NCBI GenBank assembly: GCA_963830455.1
Contig: CAWHMT010000002.1
Coordinates: forward strand, 682,001 to 746,000
Source: 20CM-2-65-7 sp963830455
GTDB lineage: Bacteria; Gemmatimonadota; Gemmatimonadetes; Gemmatimonadales; GWC2-71-9
Length of the DNA stretch: 64,000 bases
Direction of reading: 5' to 3'
The position numbers and the translations under genes were made by a program. Positions 1-7,951 of the stretch are shown here, piece after piece. Below the pieces are notes generated by a model. That model saw nothing but the letters and a program-made list of their open reading frames with translations. It made no database searches and was not told the DNA's origin. Positions within the stretch are counted from its first letter, which is position 1, and each line of letters opens with the position of its first letter.

Positions 1-15
1 CCGCCTTTTGCTTTG

Positions 16-957
16 TCACCGTGACACTCGCGAGCTCGCGCCGCCGAGGAGTTGATCGACATCATTGCGGGTCACGACGCAGAAATCGCCAGGGATCGTG
101 TGCTTGAGCGCGGCCGTCGCGGTCGCAAAGCGAACCGCCTCGTCCCATGGGCGATTCTCGAGCCGGCTCACGATGAGACCGCCCGTGAACGCGTCGCCGG
201 CGCCGATCGGATCCACGGTCTCGACCTCGAAGCGTGGCGCGCTGTAGACCTTCCCGTCCGCCGCGACGGTCGCGGAGCAGGGATTATCACGCAGTGTGAT
301 CGCCACCGCGCCGATGTCGAACCGCTGCGCGAGTGATTCCGCGGAAGCGACATCGAAGATCACCCGGGCGTCTTCCTCGGCGGCGATGAGCACATCCACG
401 TGCTCCATGAGCGGCTCCTGCACCGCGCACGCGTGCTTGGCACTCCACAGCTTGCTGCGATAATTCAGATCGTAGCTCACCGCGAGGCCAGCTTTCTTTG
501 CCGCGACGAGCGACTCCGCGGTGACCTTGGCTGCACCGTCGCTCAGCGCCGGCGTGATTCCGCTGACGTGGTACCAGCGCGCGCCGGCAAACACGGACGC
601 CCAGTCGACAGAGCCGGGAGTGACGCGGCTGATCGCCGATCCCGCGCGATCGTACAGCACGCTGCTGACGCGCGCGCCACCGATCTCCACGAAGTAGAGG
701 CCCACTCGACCGTCCGCGGTCCACTCGACGCGCGCGTCCACACCCTGCTCGCGGGCGCGGGCCTGGATCATGCGGCCCAGCGCGTTGTCGGGAAGTCGAG
801 ACACCCAGCGCGAGGCTAGCCCAAGCCGCGCCGCAAGCACGGCGACGTTCAGCTCGCTCCCGCCTACGGTCGCCGCGAGGGTGGAGGCCTGCTCGAGTCG
901 CTGCGAGGCCGGCGGCGAGAACCTGATCATCGCTTCGCCGAACGTGACGAGATCCAC
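16..957 (-). CDS. PfkB-family sugar kinase, probably 2-keto-3-deoxygluconate kinase
   Basis: A 313-residue cytoplasmic ribokinase/PfkB-fold kinase that would phosphorylate a sugar acid, best fit 2-keto-3-deoxygluconate. Seen: N-terminal VTFGEAMIRFSP, substrate-side GGSELNVAV, and the C-terminal DPIGAGDAFTGG motif with the catalytic-base Asp of GAGD. The GTG at 957 is chosen because GGAAGG precedes it and it overlaps the upstream stop codon by one base (TAGTG), which implies translational coupling. It is the last gene of a three-gene operon after a RidA protein and a PLP enzyme. The sugar specificity is inferred; fructokinase or another PfkB member is possible. Confidence 0.8.
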   Translation of the reverse strand: MDLVTFGEAMIRFSPPASQRLEQASTLAATVGGSELNVAVLAARLGLASRWVSRLPDNALGRMIQARAREQGVDARVEWTADGRVGLYFVEIGGARVSSVLYDRAGSAISRVTPGSVDWASVFAGARWYHVSGITPALSDGAAKVTAESLVAAKKAGLAVSYDLNYRSKLWSAKHACAVQEPLMEHVDVLIAAEEDARVIFDVASAESLAQRFDIGAVAITLRDNPCSATVAADGKVYSAPRFEVETVDPIGAGDAFTGGLIVSRLENRPWDEAVRFATATAALKHTIPGDFCVVTRNDVDQLLGGASSRVSR

Positions 958-1970
958 TATCGGACCTTCCCTCGGGCGGCCACCTTCCAGCTTCCTCCCA
1001 CTCGGCCCCCGCGGCCGTACATGATCTCGTCGTGCATGTTCACCGTCGCGCAACAATGGCTCGGCACGACCCACACTTTCTCACCGACCTTGGGCGGCAC
1101 GCCGCCATCGAGCTCCACGTAGCCGTGCTCCTCATTCATCTTGCGCATCGTCCACGCACGCCCGACGAAGTGGCCGAAGGTTCCGACACCGAACGTCTGA
1201 TCGCTCGAGAACGTCTTGGACCCGGCGTCGATCACGCACTGGCCCGGCACCGCGGTGCTGACGACCGTCGTGAGCACGCGCAGCGCGCAATCCGCCTCGT
1301 CGCACAGCTTCGCGTGGAGGCTGCTCGCGTCATAGAAGACGTAGGTGCCGGGCCGGATCTCGGTGGTTTGCGGAATCAGCGGCGTTTTCGCCGCACCCGG
1401 CGTCGAACCTCCAGAGACGATCTTCGACTCAAAGCCCGCCGCGGTGAGCGCCTCGAGCACGGCGTCGATCTTGACGCACGCCGCCCGGAAGCCTGCCTCG
1501 TCGAGCCACGACGGCCAATAGAAGATCCCCTGGAAATCGGAGCACGCCTGCGCGATCTCAACTGCCTGTTCGGGTGACTGCGCGCCACAGCGGCGCACGC
1601 CGACATCGATCTCTACGAGCGTGTCGATCCCCTGGAGATCGCGCGCGACGTCCACGGAATCGACCGCCACCTTCAGCGCCCGAGTCTTCGCCAGCGCGCG
1701 CACACGCGACAGCTTCGGCTTCAACACGGGGTAGGCGACGAGCACGTCGTCGCCCGGTAACACCTCCGCCTCGCCAACTTTGGCGACCGTGATCCCGATG
1801 GCGCCGGCATCGAGCTGCATCTGCGCGATCTCGGGCGTCTTGTGGGTCTTCACGTGCGGCCGCAGCGCGACGCCCCACGCCCGGCATTGCTGCTGCATCC
1901 GCGCGATGTTGCGCTCGAGCACGTCGAGATCGACGTAGAGCGCGGGGGTATCGAGGTCGAGCGCGTCCAC
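957..1970 (-). CDS. PLP-dependent D-threonine aldolase / D-serine dehydratase-like enzyme
   Basis: 337-residue fold-type III PLP enzyme (alanine-racemase-like N-terminal barrel plus C-terminal metal domain) acting on D-hydroxy amino acids. Seen: DTPALYVDLDVLERN at the start, the PLP-lysine region RPHVKTHKT near residue 40, a phosphate-binding GGSTPG, and the C-terminal metal motif PSHCCATVNMHD. The His-X-Cys spacing resembles the zinc site of eukaryotic-type D-serine dehydratase, whereas classical D-threonine aldolases have His-X-Asp, so a dehydratase is a real alternative. The GTG start at 1970 overlaps the ridA stop by one base. Pairing with RidA, which removes 2-aminoacrylate-type enamines, fits D-serine/D-threonine breakdown. 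Confidence 0.8.
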   Translation of the reverse strand: MDALDLDTPALYVDLDVLERNIARMQQQCRAWGVALRPHVKTHKTPEIAQMQLDAGAIGITVAKVGEAEVLPGDDVLVAYPVLKPKLSRVRALAKTRALKVAVDSVDVARDLQGIDTLVEIDVGVRRCGAQSPEQAVEIAQACSDFQGIFYWPSWLDEAGFRAACVKIDAVLEALTAAGFESKIVSGGSTPGAAKTPLIPQTTEIRPGTYVFYDASSLHAKLCDEADCALRVLTTVVSTAVPGQCVIDAGSKTFSSDQTFGVGTFGHFVGRAWTMRKMNEEHGYVELDGGVPPKVGEKVWVVPSHCCATVNMHDEIMYGRGGRVGGSWKVAARGKVR

Positions 1971-2359
1971 TAGCGGGGGGGAGCTTTCTTCGCGATGCAC
2001 TCGATCTCGACGGCGATCCCGCCCGGCAGCGCGCCCGCCTGGATCGTGGTGCGGGCCGGAAACGGCGCCGCAAAGTGGGTCGCGTACACCTCGTTCATCG
2101 CGGCGAAATCTTTGATGTCGCGCAGGTAGACGTTGCACTTGACGACATCATCGAGTGACGAGCCCGCCGCCTGGAGAATCGCCCGCAGGTTCTCGAACAC
2201 CCGCTTCGTCTCCGACCGCGCGTCGCCGAGCTCCAGTGTGCCGGTGAGCGGATTGATGGGACCCTGTCCGGCCACGAAAATGAAATCTCCCTCGACAATT
2301 GCTTGCGAATACGGACCAACCGGCTTGGGTGCCTTCTCCGTCACGATGGCCCTTCTCAA
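1970..2359 (-). CDS. ridA: RidA family enamine/imine deaminase
   Basis: 129-residue RidA (YjgF/YER057c/UK114) protein, which hydrolyses reactive enamine/imine intermediates made by PLP enzymes. Seen: TEKAPKPVGPYSQA near the N-terminus, VAGQGP, the conserved Arg in PARTTIQ and the closing VEIECIA strand. The TTG start at 2359 is preferred over an internal GTG at 2344 because it aligns with the usual family N-terminus and has AAGAGG five bases upstream. It is the first gene of the operon and overlaps the next gene by one base. Its substrate is probably the product of the adjacent D-amino-acid enzyme (inference). Confidence 0.92.
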   Translation of the reverse strand: MRRAIVTEKAPKPVGPYSQAIVEGDFIFVAGQGPINPLTGTLELGDARSETKRVFENLRAILQAAGSSLDDVVKCNVYLRDIKDFAAMNEVYATHFAAPFPARTTIQAGALPGGIAVEIECIAKKAPPR

Positions 2360-2490
2360 GGGATCCTCTTCAGGGGGATGGTTGGCATGTCAGTGAATCT
2401 ACTCCGCTCTGAGCCCACGCCGGTGCGATAGGCACACCCCCCGCTCCCCGCGCACCGTATCGCATCATTTCGGGGGCGAAACGTACCGCG

Positions 2491-2536
2491 CGCCGCGTCT
2501 TCGGAGTAGTAAGCGCCGCGTCGTTGGAGTAGTAAG
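2491..2536. repeat. Two adjacent 23-bp direct repeats in a divergent intergenic region
   Basis: Positions 2491-2513 and 2514-2536 are head-to-tail 23-bp copies differing at two bases; both end in GGAGTAGTAAG. They lie in the 207-bp gap between ridA (leftward) and the AsmA-like gene (rightward), about 30 bp before the latter, so they could be a tandem operator. No gene was seen in this gap. Confidence 0.7.
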
Positions 2537-2566
2537 ACATTTGTGCGATAGCCCGTCCCGCGACGT

Positions 2567-4288
2567 GTGGGCATCATTCGCACTGTGACGAGGATCCTGA
2601 CGCGGCGGCGAACGGTCATCGGGCTCGCCGTGCTCACGGCGCTCCTCGCCTGTGGCGCGTGGTGGCGCGCCGCCTGGATCGTCAATCAGCTGTTGGGCTC
2701 GTGGGCCGAGGCGACCGTCGCGGAGAAGTCTGGTGACGTGTACCGGCTCGACGTCGGCCGCGTACGGTTCAATCTCGCGCTCCGGCGCGTCGCCGTCGAT
2801 TCCATCCTGGTGACCACGAACCGTACAGTGAACGCGCTGCGCCCCCGACCGCTGGCGGCGCTGCGCTTCGCGTTCCACCAATGCACCATCAGTGGCGTCC
2901 ATCTCACCACACTCATCCTCAACGGGGGGCTCATCGCCGAATCGTTCGGCTGCCGCGCGGTGAGCGTCGCGGTCGTGGTGCCCGCCTCCGACGGCCTTCC
3001 CGACACGGTGGGACAACCGCGCGCCGCCCCGCGGGCCTTTCTCGCCGTCCAACGGAGTCTCCGGCTTCCGTCCTTCGCCCCTCGGGTCCGCATCGCGCGC
3101 AGCGACTTCCCGCGCGTTTCGCTCGACTTCCGCCTGCAGCGCGCGCGCGGCGGCGACACGCGCCTCCAGCTGGGAGATCTGCGCTGGCGCATCGGCGGGT
3201 TCGCGATCGATCCCGCCGACACGGCGGCGGCAGCCCGCCCGCTGTTCAGCCGGACCGTCGAGCTGGCGACGGGCAACTTTGTGGGCCATCTCGACCGCAC
3301 CACCGCGGTGCGCGTCGGCGCACTCCAGGCGAGCCTCACCGACTCGACACTCGACGTGCGCGGCGTCGCGTTCGCGCCGCCGGTGAGCGACGCCGCGTTC
3401 GGCCGGTCGCAGCGCTATCGCCGCGGCCTGATCAAAACCACGGTCGGCCGCATCGCGGTGCAGGGGATCGACGTCGGTGCTTTTGTACTCGGCCGGGGGC
3501 TGCGCGCCCGGCGGGTCGAGCTGGACTCGGTGCAGCTCGACATCATGAGCGACCGGCGCCGAGCCTCCAATCCGCAGCGCCAGCGTCGCCGCACGCCCCA
3601 GGGCTGGATCGCCGGCCTCGACCGGACGGTGAGCGTGGACTCGGTGGTGATCAAGCATGGAGAGATCGTGTATCGCGAGCGCCGCGGCGACTACGCACAG
3701 GCGGGCGTGCTCACGTTCGCGCGTCTCGACGTCGTTGCGGTCAATGTGCGCCACTTCCTGGGGCGGCGGACCAGCAGCGACCCCATGACGCTCAGTGCCA
3801 CCGCGCATCTGCAGAACATCGGGCGGCTCGACGTGCAGTTCGTGGTGCCGCTCGACGCCCCGCGGTTCGACATGAGTTTCCGCGGCACGCTCGGTGCGAT
3901 GCCCGCCACCAGCTTCAATCCCTTCATTCGGGAGACGATGCCGCTCCGTCTCACCGACGGGCGTGTGGTGGGCATCAGCTTCCACGCGACGGTAACGGAT
4001 GGTGTCGCGCGCGGTTCGGTCACACCGCGTTACAACGACTTGTCAGTGGCGGTGACCCAACGTGGCTCATCGGGGATCATGGGCCGCGGGGGAGTCCTTG
4101 GGGGTGCGGCGCGCGGCATCGCGTCGTTCTTCGGCAACTGGATGAAGGTGCGCGCCGACAATCCTGAGGATGTGGCGGCGACGCCGCGCAGCGGTGCGAT
4201 CCATCACACCTTCACCTCGGACGAGACGCTCCCAGCGTTTCTCTGGGCGAGCGTCCGCGAGGGGCTCCTGGCGGTTGTAAAGAGATGA
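2567..4288 (+). CDS. AsmA-like / DUF748-type membrane-anchored protein
   Basis: 573-residue protein with a basic N-terminus and one hydrophobic segment (about residues 17-38), then a long periplasmic beta-rich region. The C-terminal third resembles AsmA/DUF748 proteins: a strand-rich stretch ending TPRYNDLSVAV, followed by a stretch with NWMKVRADNPED. Members are thought to help lipid or outer-membrane assembly; the exact role here is unknown. The GTG start at 2567 is used; another GTG lies six codons downstream. A small membrane protein and an L,D-transpeptidase follow closely on the same strand, so this may be an envelope operon. Confidence 0.6.
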   Translation: MGIIRTVTRILTRRRTVIGLAVLTALLACGAWWRAAWIVNQLLGSWAEATVAEKSGDVYRLDVGRVRFNLALRRVAVDSILVTTNRTVNALRPRPLAALRFAFHQCTISGVHLTTLILNGGLIAESFGCRAVSVAVVVPASDGLPDTVGQPRAAPRAFLAVQRSLRLPSFAPRVRIARSDFPRVSLDFRLQRARGGDTRLQLGDLRWRIGGFAIDPADTAAAARPLFSRTVELATGNFVGHLDRTTAVRVGALQASLTDSTLDVRGVAFAPPVSDAAFGRSQRYRRGLIKTTVGRIAVQGIDVGAFVLGRGLRARRVELDSVQLDIMSDRRRASNPQRQRRRTPQGWIAGLDRTVSVDSVVIKHGEIVYRERRGDYAQAGVLTFARLDVVAVNVRHFLGRRTSSDPMTLSATAHLQNIGRLDVQFVVPLDAPRFDMSFRGTLGAMPATSFNPFIRETMPLRLTDGRVVGISFHATVTDGVARGSVTPRYNDLSVAVTQRGSSGIMGRGGVLGGAARGIASFFGNWMKVRADNPEDVAATPRSGAIHHTFTSDETLPAFLWASVREGLLAVVKR

Positions 4289-4313
4289 ATGAAAGGGGTT
4301 GGCGGTAACGTCT

Positions 4314-4583
4314 ATGCCGTGTTTTCTCGTCGTGCTCGCGCTCGTTACGCCGCGGCTGGTCATGGCGCTGCTCTGGTTTTCGACCCGCTGGTTCGAAGGA
4401 ATGTTCTCGTCCCTTCTCTGGCTTGGAGTGGGCTTTGTCTTCCTGCCCACGACGCTGCTCTGGTATACCGCAGTCCAGCATTGGTTCGGGGGACAGTGGA
4501 CGCTCGGACCGGTGGTGGGCATCGTCGTGGCGCTCGCGATCGATCTGGCGCCGGCCGGTGGATACCGTCGGCGGCGGGCGTAG
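4314..4583 (+). CDS. Small hydrophobic membrane protein
   Basis: 89 residues with three hydrophobic stretches (FLVVLALVTPRLVMALLWF, MFSSLLWLGVGFVFLP, VVGIVVALAIDLAP) and an RRRR tail. No family function is recognised. The ATG at 4314 gives the more natural start; a TTG at 4299 in the same frame directly follows GAAAGGGG and is an alternative. Its stop is two bases before the L,D-transpeptidase ATG, so the two are co-transcribed. Confidence 0.65.
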   Translation: MPCFLVVLALVTPRLVMALLWFSTRWFEGMFSSLLWLGVGFVFLPTTLLWYTAVQHWFGGQWTLGPVVGIVVALAIDLAPAGGYRRRRA

Positions 4584-4585
4584 AT

Positions 4586-6379
4586 ATGCTCCATCGCGTA
4601 TTGCTCATCGGCGCGGTCATCGCGGGATGCACATCCGCGGCGGGGCAGGTTGACCCCCGCTCCCCCGCCGAGCTCGTCGCGGAACGAATCAGGACTCGCA
4701 TCGAGGCCGCCGGCGTCGTCATGGAACTTCGGGCAGCCGGCGAGCCGGTGTACGCCAGTCTGGTACTCCCCAGCTTCTACGAGCGGCGGCTCTACCGCCC
4801 CGCGTGGAGCGACGAGCACGGCCCCACTCGGCTGGCCGACGACCTGATCGGGGCGCTTCGCCAGGCGGATCTCGAGGGGCTGCGATCCGAGGACTACCAC
4901 CTCGCGGGCATCGAGACCGTGCTCGCGGCGGCGCGGACTGACTCCAAGCGGGGCCCGGCGCTCGTCCCCGACCGATGGGCGGAGCTCGATCTTCTTTTGA
5001 CGGATGCGTTCCTGGTCTACGGGGCCCATCTCCTGGCCGGGCGGGTGAATCCCGAAACCCTGCGTCCTGAGTGGGTGTCGAACCGGCGCACGGCCGACAT
5101 CGCCGTCGTGCTGGAGGCGGCCTTGGCGTCGGGGAACATCGCTGGCACGCTGGCGTCGCTGAACCCACCTGAAGTTGGCTACCGGCGCCTGCGCGAGGCG
5201 CTGGCGCACTATCGCGAGGTGTCGGCAACGGGCGGCTGGCCCGTGATCCCGGACGCGTCGCTGCGCCTGGGCGAGCGCAGCAGCTCGGTGGCGGCGCTGC
5301 GCGAGCGGCTACGCCTCGAGGACGACCTCGGGCCGGTGGAGACACAGGACGCCGAGCTGTTCGACGAGCCGGTCGAGCAGGCCGTAAAGAAGTTCCAGGG
5401 GCGCCACGGCCTTACGGCAGATGGCGTGGTGAGCGCCGCGACACGAGCGGAGCTCAATGTGCCGGTGGAGCGTCGCGTGCAACAGCTGGAGCTGAACCTC
5501 GAGCGCTGGCGCTGGTTGCCCAAGGATCTCGGACGCCGGCACATCATCGTGAACATCGCGGCGTTCGAGCTGGACGTGGTAGAGGACGACGCCGTCGTGA
5601 TGTCGATGCGAGTCGTCGTAGGACGTCCGTTCGATCGCACGCCTGTGCTCAGCGACACCATGCGGTACCTGGTGCTCAACCCCTACTGGCACGTGCCGAG
5701 CAACATCGCGACGACGGAGCTGCTCCCGAAACTCAAGCGGGACCCGTCGTATCTCGCGCGATACAAGCTGCGGGTCTTCCCGGGCTCACGCCTCGACGCC
5801 CAAGAGGTCGACCCCGCGACGGTCGATTGGTCTACCATCACCGCCGCCCACTTCCCCTTCCTGTTGCGCCAGGATCCTGGGCCGCAGAACGCGCTCGGAC
5901 GCATCAAGTTCATGTTCCTCAACAAGTATCACGTCTACCTGCACGACACGCCCGCCCGCCCGCTGTTCGAGGAAACCCAGCGGGACTTCAGCCACGGATG
6001 CATCCGCATCCAGCACCCGATCGAGCTCGCCGTGTATCTGCTCCGCAACGATCCGCGGTGGGATCGCGACGCACTGCTCGCGGCACTGGACGACGCGGAG
6101 GACCGCAGTGTGCCCCTGCCGGAGCCGACGCCGATCCACTTGCTCTATTGGACCGCCTGGGCCGATCAGGACGGCACGATCGAGTTTCGCCGCGATATCC
6201 ACGATCGGGACATACCACTGTGGAAGGCGCTGCGAGCACCCGCGCCGCACGCGGTGCATCAGGGCCAGGTGAAGATCGTCGAGGGCGCGGCGCCGGCCCG
6301 TGCCCGCGCGACACCGGTCGGCTCGCGCCAGAAGTCGCGCGCCCGCGTAACCGTCAAACGGAGCACCCAGCCGGCGTGA
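4586..6379 (+). CDS. L,D-transpeptidase of the YcbB/LdtD type
   Basis: 597-residue exported enzyme that forms L,D (3-3) crosslinks in peptidoglycan. Order: signal sequence with a possible lipobox (VIAGC); scaffold domain with LYRPAWSDE; peptidoglycan-binding repeat around residues 235-295 (KFQGRHGLTADG); YkuD catalytic domain with the His-and-Cys motif SHGCIRI, catalytic Cys near residue 472. The length suits LdtD-like enzymes. The last 40 residues are Arg/Ala-rich and their DNA also encodes the end of the convergent beta-barrel gene. It complements the class A PBP nearby, giving both crosslinking chemistries in one block. Confidence 0.9.
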   Translation: MLHRVLLIGAVIAGCTSAAGQVDPRSPAELVAERIRTRIEAAGVVMELRAAGEPVYASLVLPSFYERRLYRPAWSDEHGPTRLADDLIGALRQADLEGLRSEDYHLAGIETVLAAARTDSKRGPALVPDRWAELDLLLTDAFLVYGAHLLAGRVNPETLRPEWVSNRRTADIAVVLEAALASGNIAGTLASLNPPEVGYRRLREALAHYREVSATGGWPVIPDASLRLGERSSSVAALRERLRLEDDLGPVETQDAELFDEPVEQAVKKFQGRHGLTADGVVSAATRAELNVPVERRVQQLELNLERWRWLPKDLGRRHIIVNIAAFELDVVEDDAVVMSMRVVVGRPFDRTPVLSDTMRYLVLNPYWHVPSNIATTELLPKLKRDPSYLARYKLRVFPGSRLDAQEVDPATVDWSTITAAHFPFLLRQDPGPQNALGRIKFMFLNKYHVYLHDTPARPLFEETQRDFSHGCIRIQHPIELAVYLLRNDPRWDRDALLAALDDAEDRSVPLPEPTPIHLLYWTAWADQDGTIEFRRDIHDRDIPLWKALRAPAPHAVHQGQVKIVEGAAPARARATPVGSRQKSRARVTVKRSTQPA

Positions 6380-7947
6380 GCGTCCGCACTCACGGGAACC
6401 GCGACGTCCAGGCGCCACAGCTGGCGGGACTGCGGTGGGATCGCCGCCAGCAGTCCCATCCCCACACCGACGTTGACTCGGCTGTCGACGCCGAATGGCG
6501 CGTCGGCCGCCCACACCCTGCCCGCGGCGGCATAGCTCGCGAGCCCCAGCGCGACGTGCCGACTGAGCTGACCGATCGACTGGCGCGCCTCGAGGTGAGC
6601 GACGGTCCGCACTCCGCCGGTGACGCGTGACGCGGCGTAGCCCGGTAGGCCTCCTTCGCGGTCCCCGAGCCGGAGCTGGAACGGGAAGCGCGTGAGCCGC
6701 CCGCCGGCGAACTCGCCGCTGGCGATGAGGACGGACGCGGTGGAGGGCTTGAAGTACCAGGCCAGCCGACCGCTGCCGATCATGGAGTCCCAGCGATCCG
6801 TGTCTTGATCCCGGCGCGTCTCTCCCTCGACCCGTAACGCGGCGAAGGACCGGGCCGAACCCAGCCCGGCATAGAAATCGGCGGCGAAAAACAGGTCGTG
6901 GTCGGTCGCGCCGAACCACGGGACGCTCCGGCCGGCGACGACGCCGATTTGCACGCCCTTGGCGACGTCCTGGGCCCCCTTGAGGGCGTCGAACCCGCGG
7001 ACCGTCAGGAACGAGACCGAGCGCACACCGACGACAGCGTTGAGCCGCATGTTGTGGACCGAAGCGAACGGGCCGCTGATTGGCGCGCTCGTGTCCGCGA
7101 CCAGGCCGGAGTCGGACACGATCACGGGCTGCGCTGCCACGGTCATCCCTTCCTCGGTCACGAGCGCGCCCAGGAACGCACTCCGGCCGCGGAGGCCGAT
7201 GCGCGCGACGGCGCCGACATCCGTGAAGCGGCGCCGCGCGCCCAGCGCGATGGCTTGGCCATCGGGCCGCAGGAACCACCTGTAGTCGTGCAGGTCGCGG
7301 TAGCCGACGTGCCAGGCGTTGCGCTGCAGGTCGGTGATGAACGTGTGCCCGAGGGCAAAGCTCACCGTGCTGCCCAGCGGAGTGCGGTCGGCCACCAACT
7401 CGAGTGTGTACGGTCGACTGAACGCCTGATAGGCGACGAGCTGCACGCCCACACCGTCGCGATAGGCCCACCCTCGCTCCCCGCGAATCGCGAGGAATAC
7501 GCCGCGGCCGGCGACGTTGCCGTTCCCGATACGCAGCGCCACGGGTCGCCCATCCCGAAAGCGCAAGGTGAAAACCGTAGGGATTTCGTCGATGGTCGAG
7601 ACTTCGATCCGCACGCCCCCGACGTCGTCGGGGAACGTGCGCACCGTCGCGTCGGCGAGGAAGGGCTGGAAGCGGAGAATGCGCTCCGACTCCGCCCGCA
7701 ATCGCTCGGTGCAAGGCTTTCCCGCAGACAACAGCAGAAAGCGACGGATCACGCCCGCCTTCGTCGTGGTGTGATGCAGGCCGACGGCGCGGGCGAGCGG
7801 TCGCAGCAAGGGGGGAAACCGAATGAACGACGGATCGTGCACGACAATGGCGATTGCCGAGACGATCTTCCCATCACACTGGGCGAAAGCGGCACTCGGC
7901 AGCGCCATGACCAGCAGCACGGCCAGTATCCAAGGCGCATATCGCAC
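6259..7947 (-). CDS. Outer-membrane protein with POTRA-like domain and beta-barrel (BamA/TamA-like)
   Basis: 562 residues. Signal peptide MRYAPWILAVLLVMALPSAAFA, then a region resembling a single POTRA repeat (about residues 60-130: GKPCTERLRAESERILR and the strand VRIEVSTIDEIP), then a strand-rich barrel. The last barrel strand (WVLRLTVTRARDFW) is followed by about 22 extra residues, unusual because barrels normally end at the terminal aromatic residue. GTG start at 7947, four bases after the PBP stop, so it is co-transcribed with the PBP. It overlaps the convergent L,D-transpeptidase by 121 bp. Function (surface antigen or assembly factor) is inferred. Confidence 0.7.
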   Translation of the reverse strand: MRYAPWILAVLLVMALPSAAFAQCDGKIVSAIAIVVHDPSFIRFPPLLRPLARAVGLHHTTTKAGVIRRFLLLSAGKPCTERLRAESERILRFQPFLADATVRTFPDDVGGVRIEVSTIDEIPTVFTLRFRDGRPVALRIGNGNVAGRGVFLAIRGERGWAYRDGVGVQLVAYQAFSRPYTLELVADRTPLGSTVSFALGHTFITDLQRNAWHVGYRDLHDYRWFLRPDGQAIALGARRRFTDVGAVARIGLRGRSAFLGALVTEEGMTVAAQPVIVSDSGLVADTSAPISGPFASVHNMRLNAVVGVRSVSFLTVRGFDALKGAQDVAKGVQIGVVAGRSVPWFGATDHDLFFAADFYAGLGSARSFAALRVEGETRRDQDTDRWDSMIGSGRLAWYFKPSTASVLIASGEFAGGRLTRFPFQLRLGDREGGLPGYAASRVTGGVRTVAHLEARQSIGQLSRHVALGLASYAAAGRVWAADAPFGVDSRVNVGVGMGLLAAIPPQSRQLWRLDVAVPVSADAHAGWVLRLTVTRARDFWREPTGVARARAGAAPSTIFTWP

Positions 7948-7951
7948 TCTT

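Noticed and set aside
2465..3985. 506-codon minus-strand reading frame opposite the AsmA-like gene
   Set aside because: Low-complexity Arg/Asp/His composition; the plus-strand gene has a membrane anchor and DUF748-like end.
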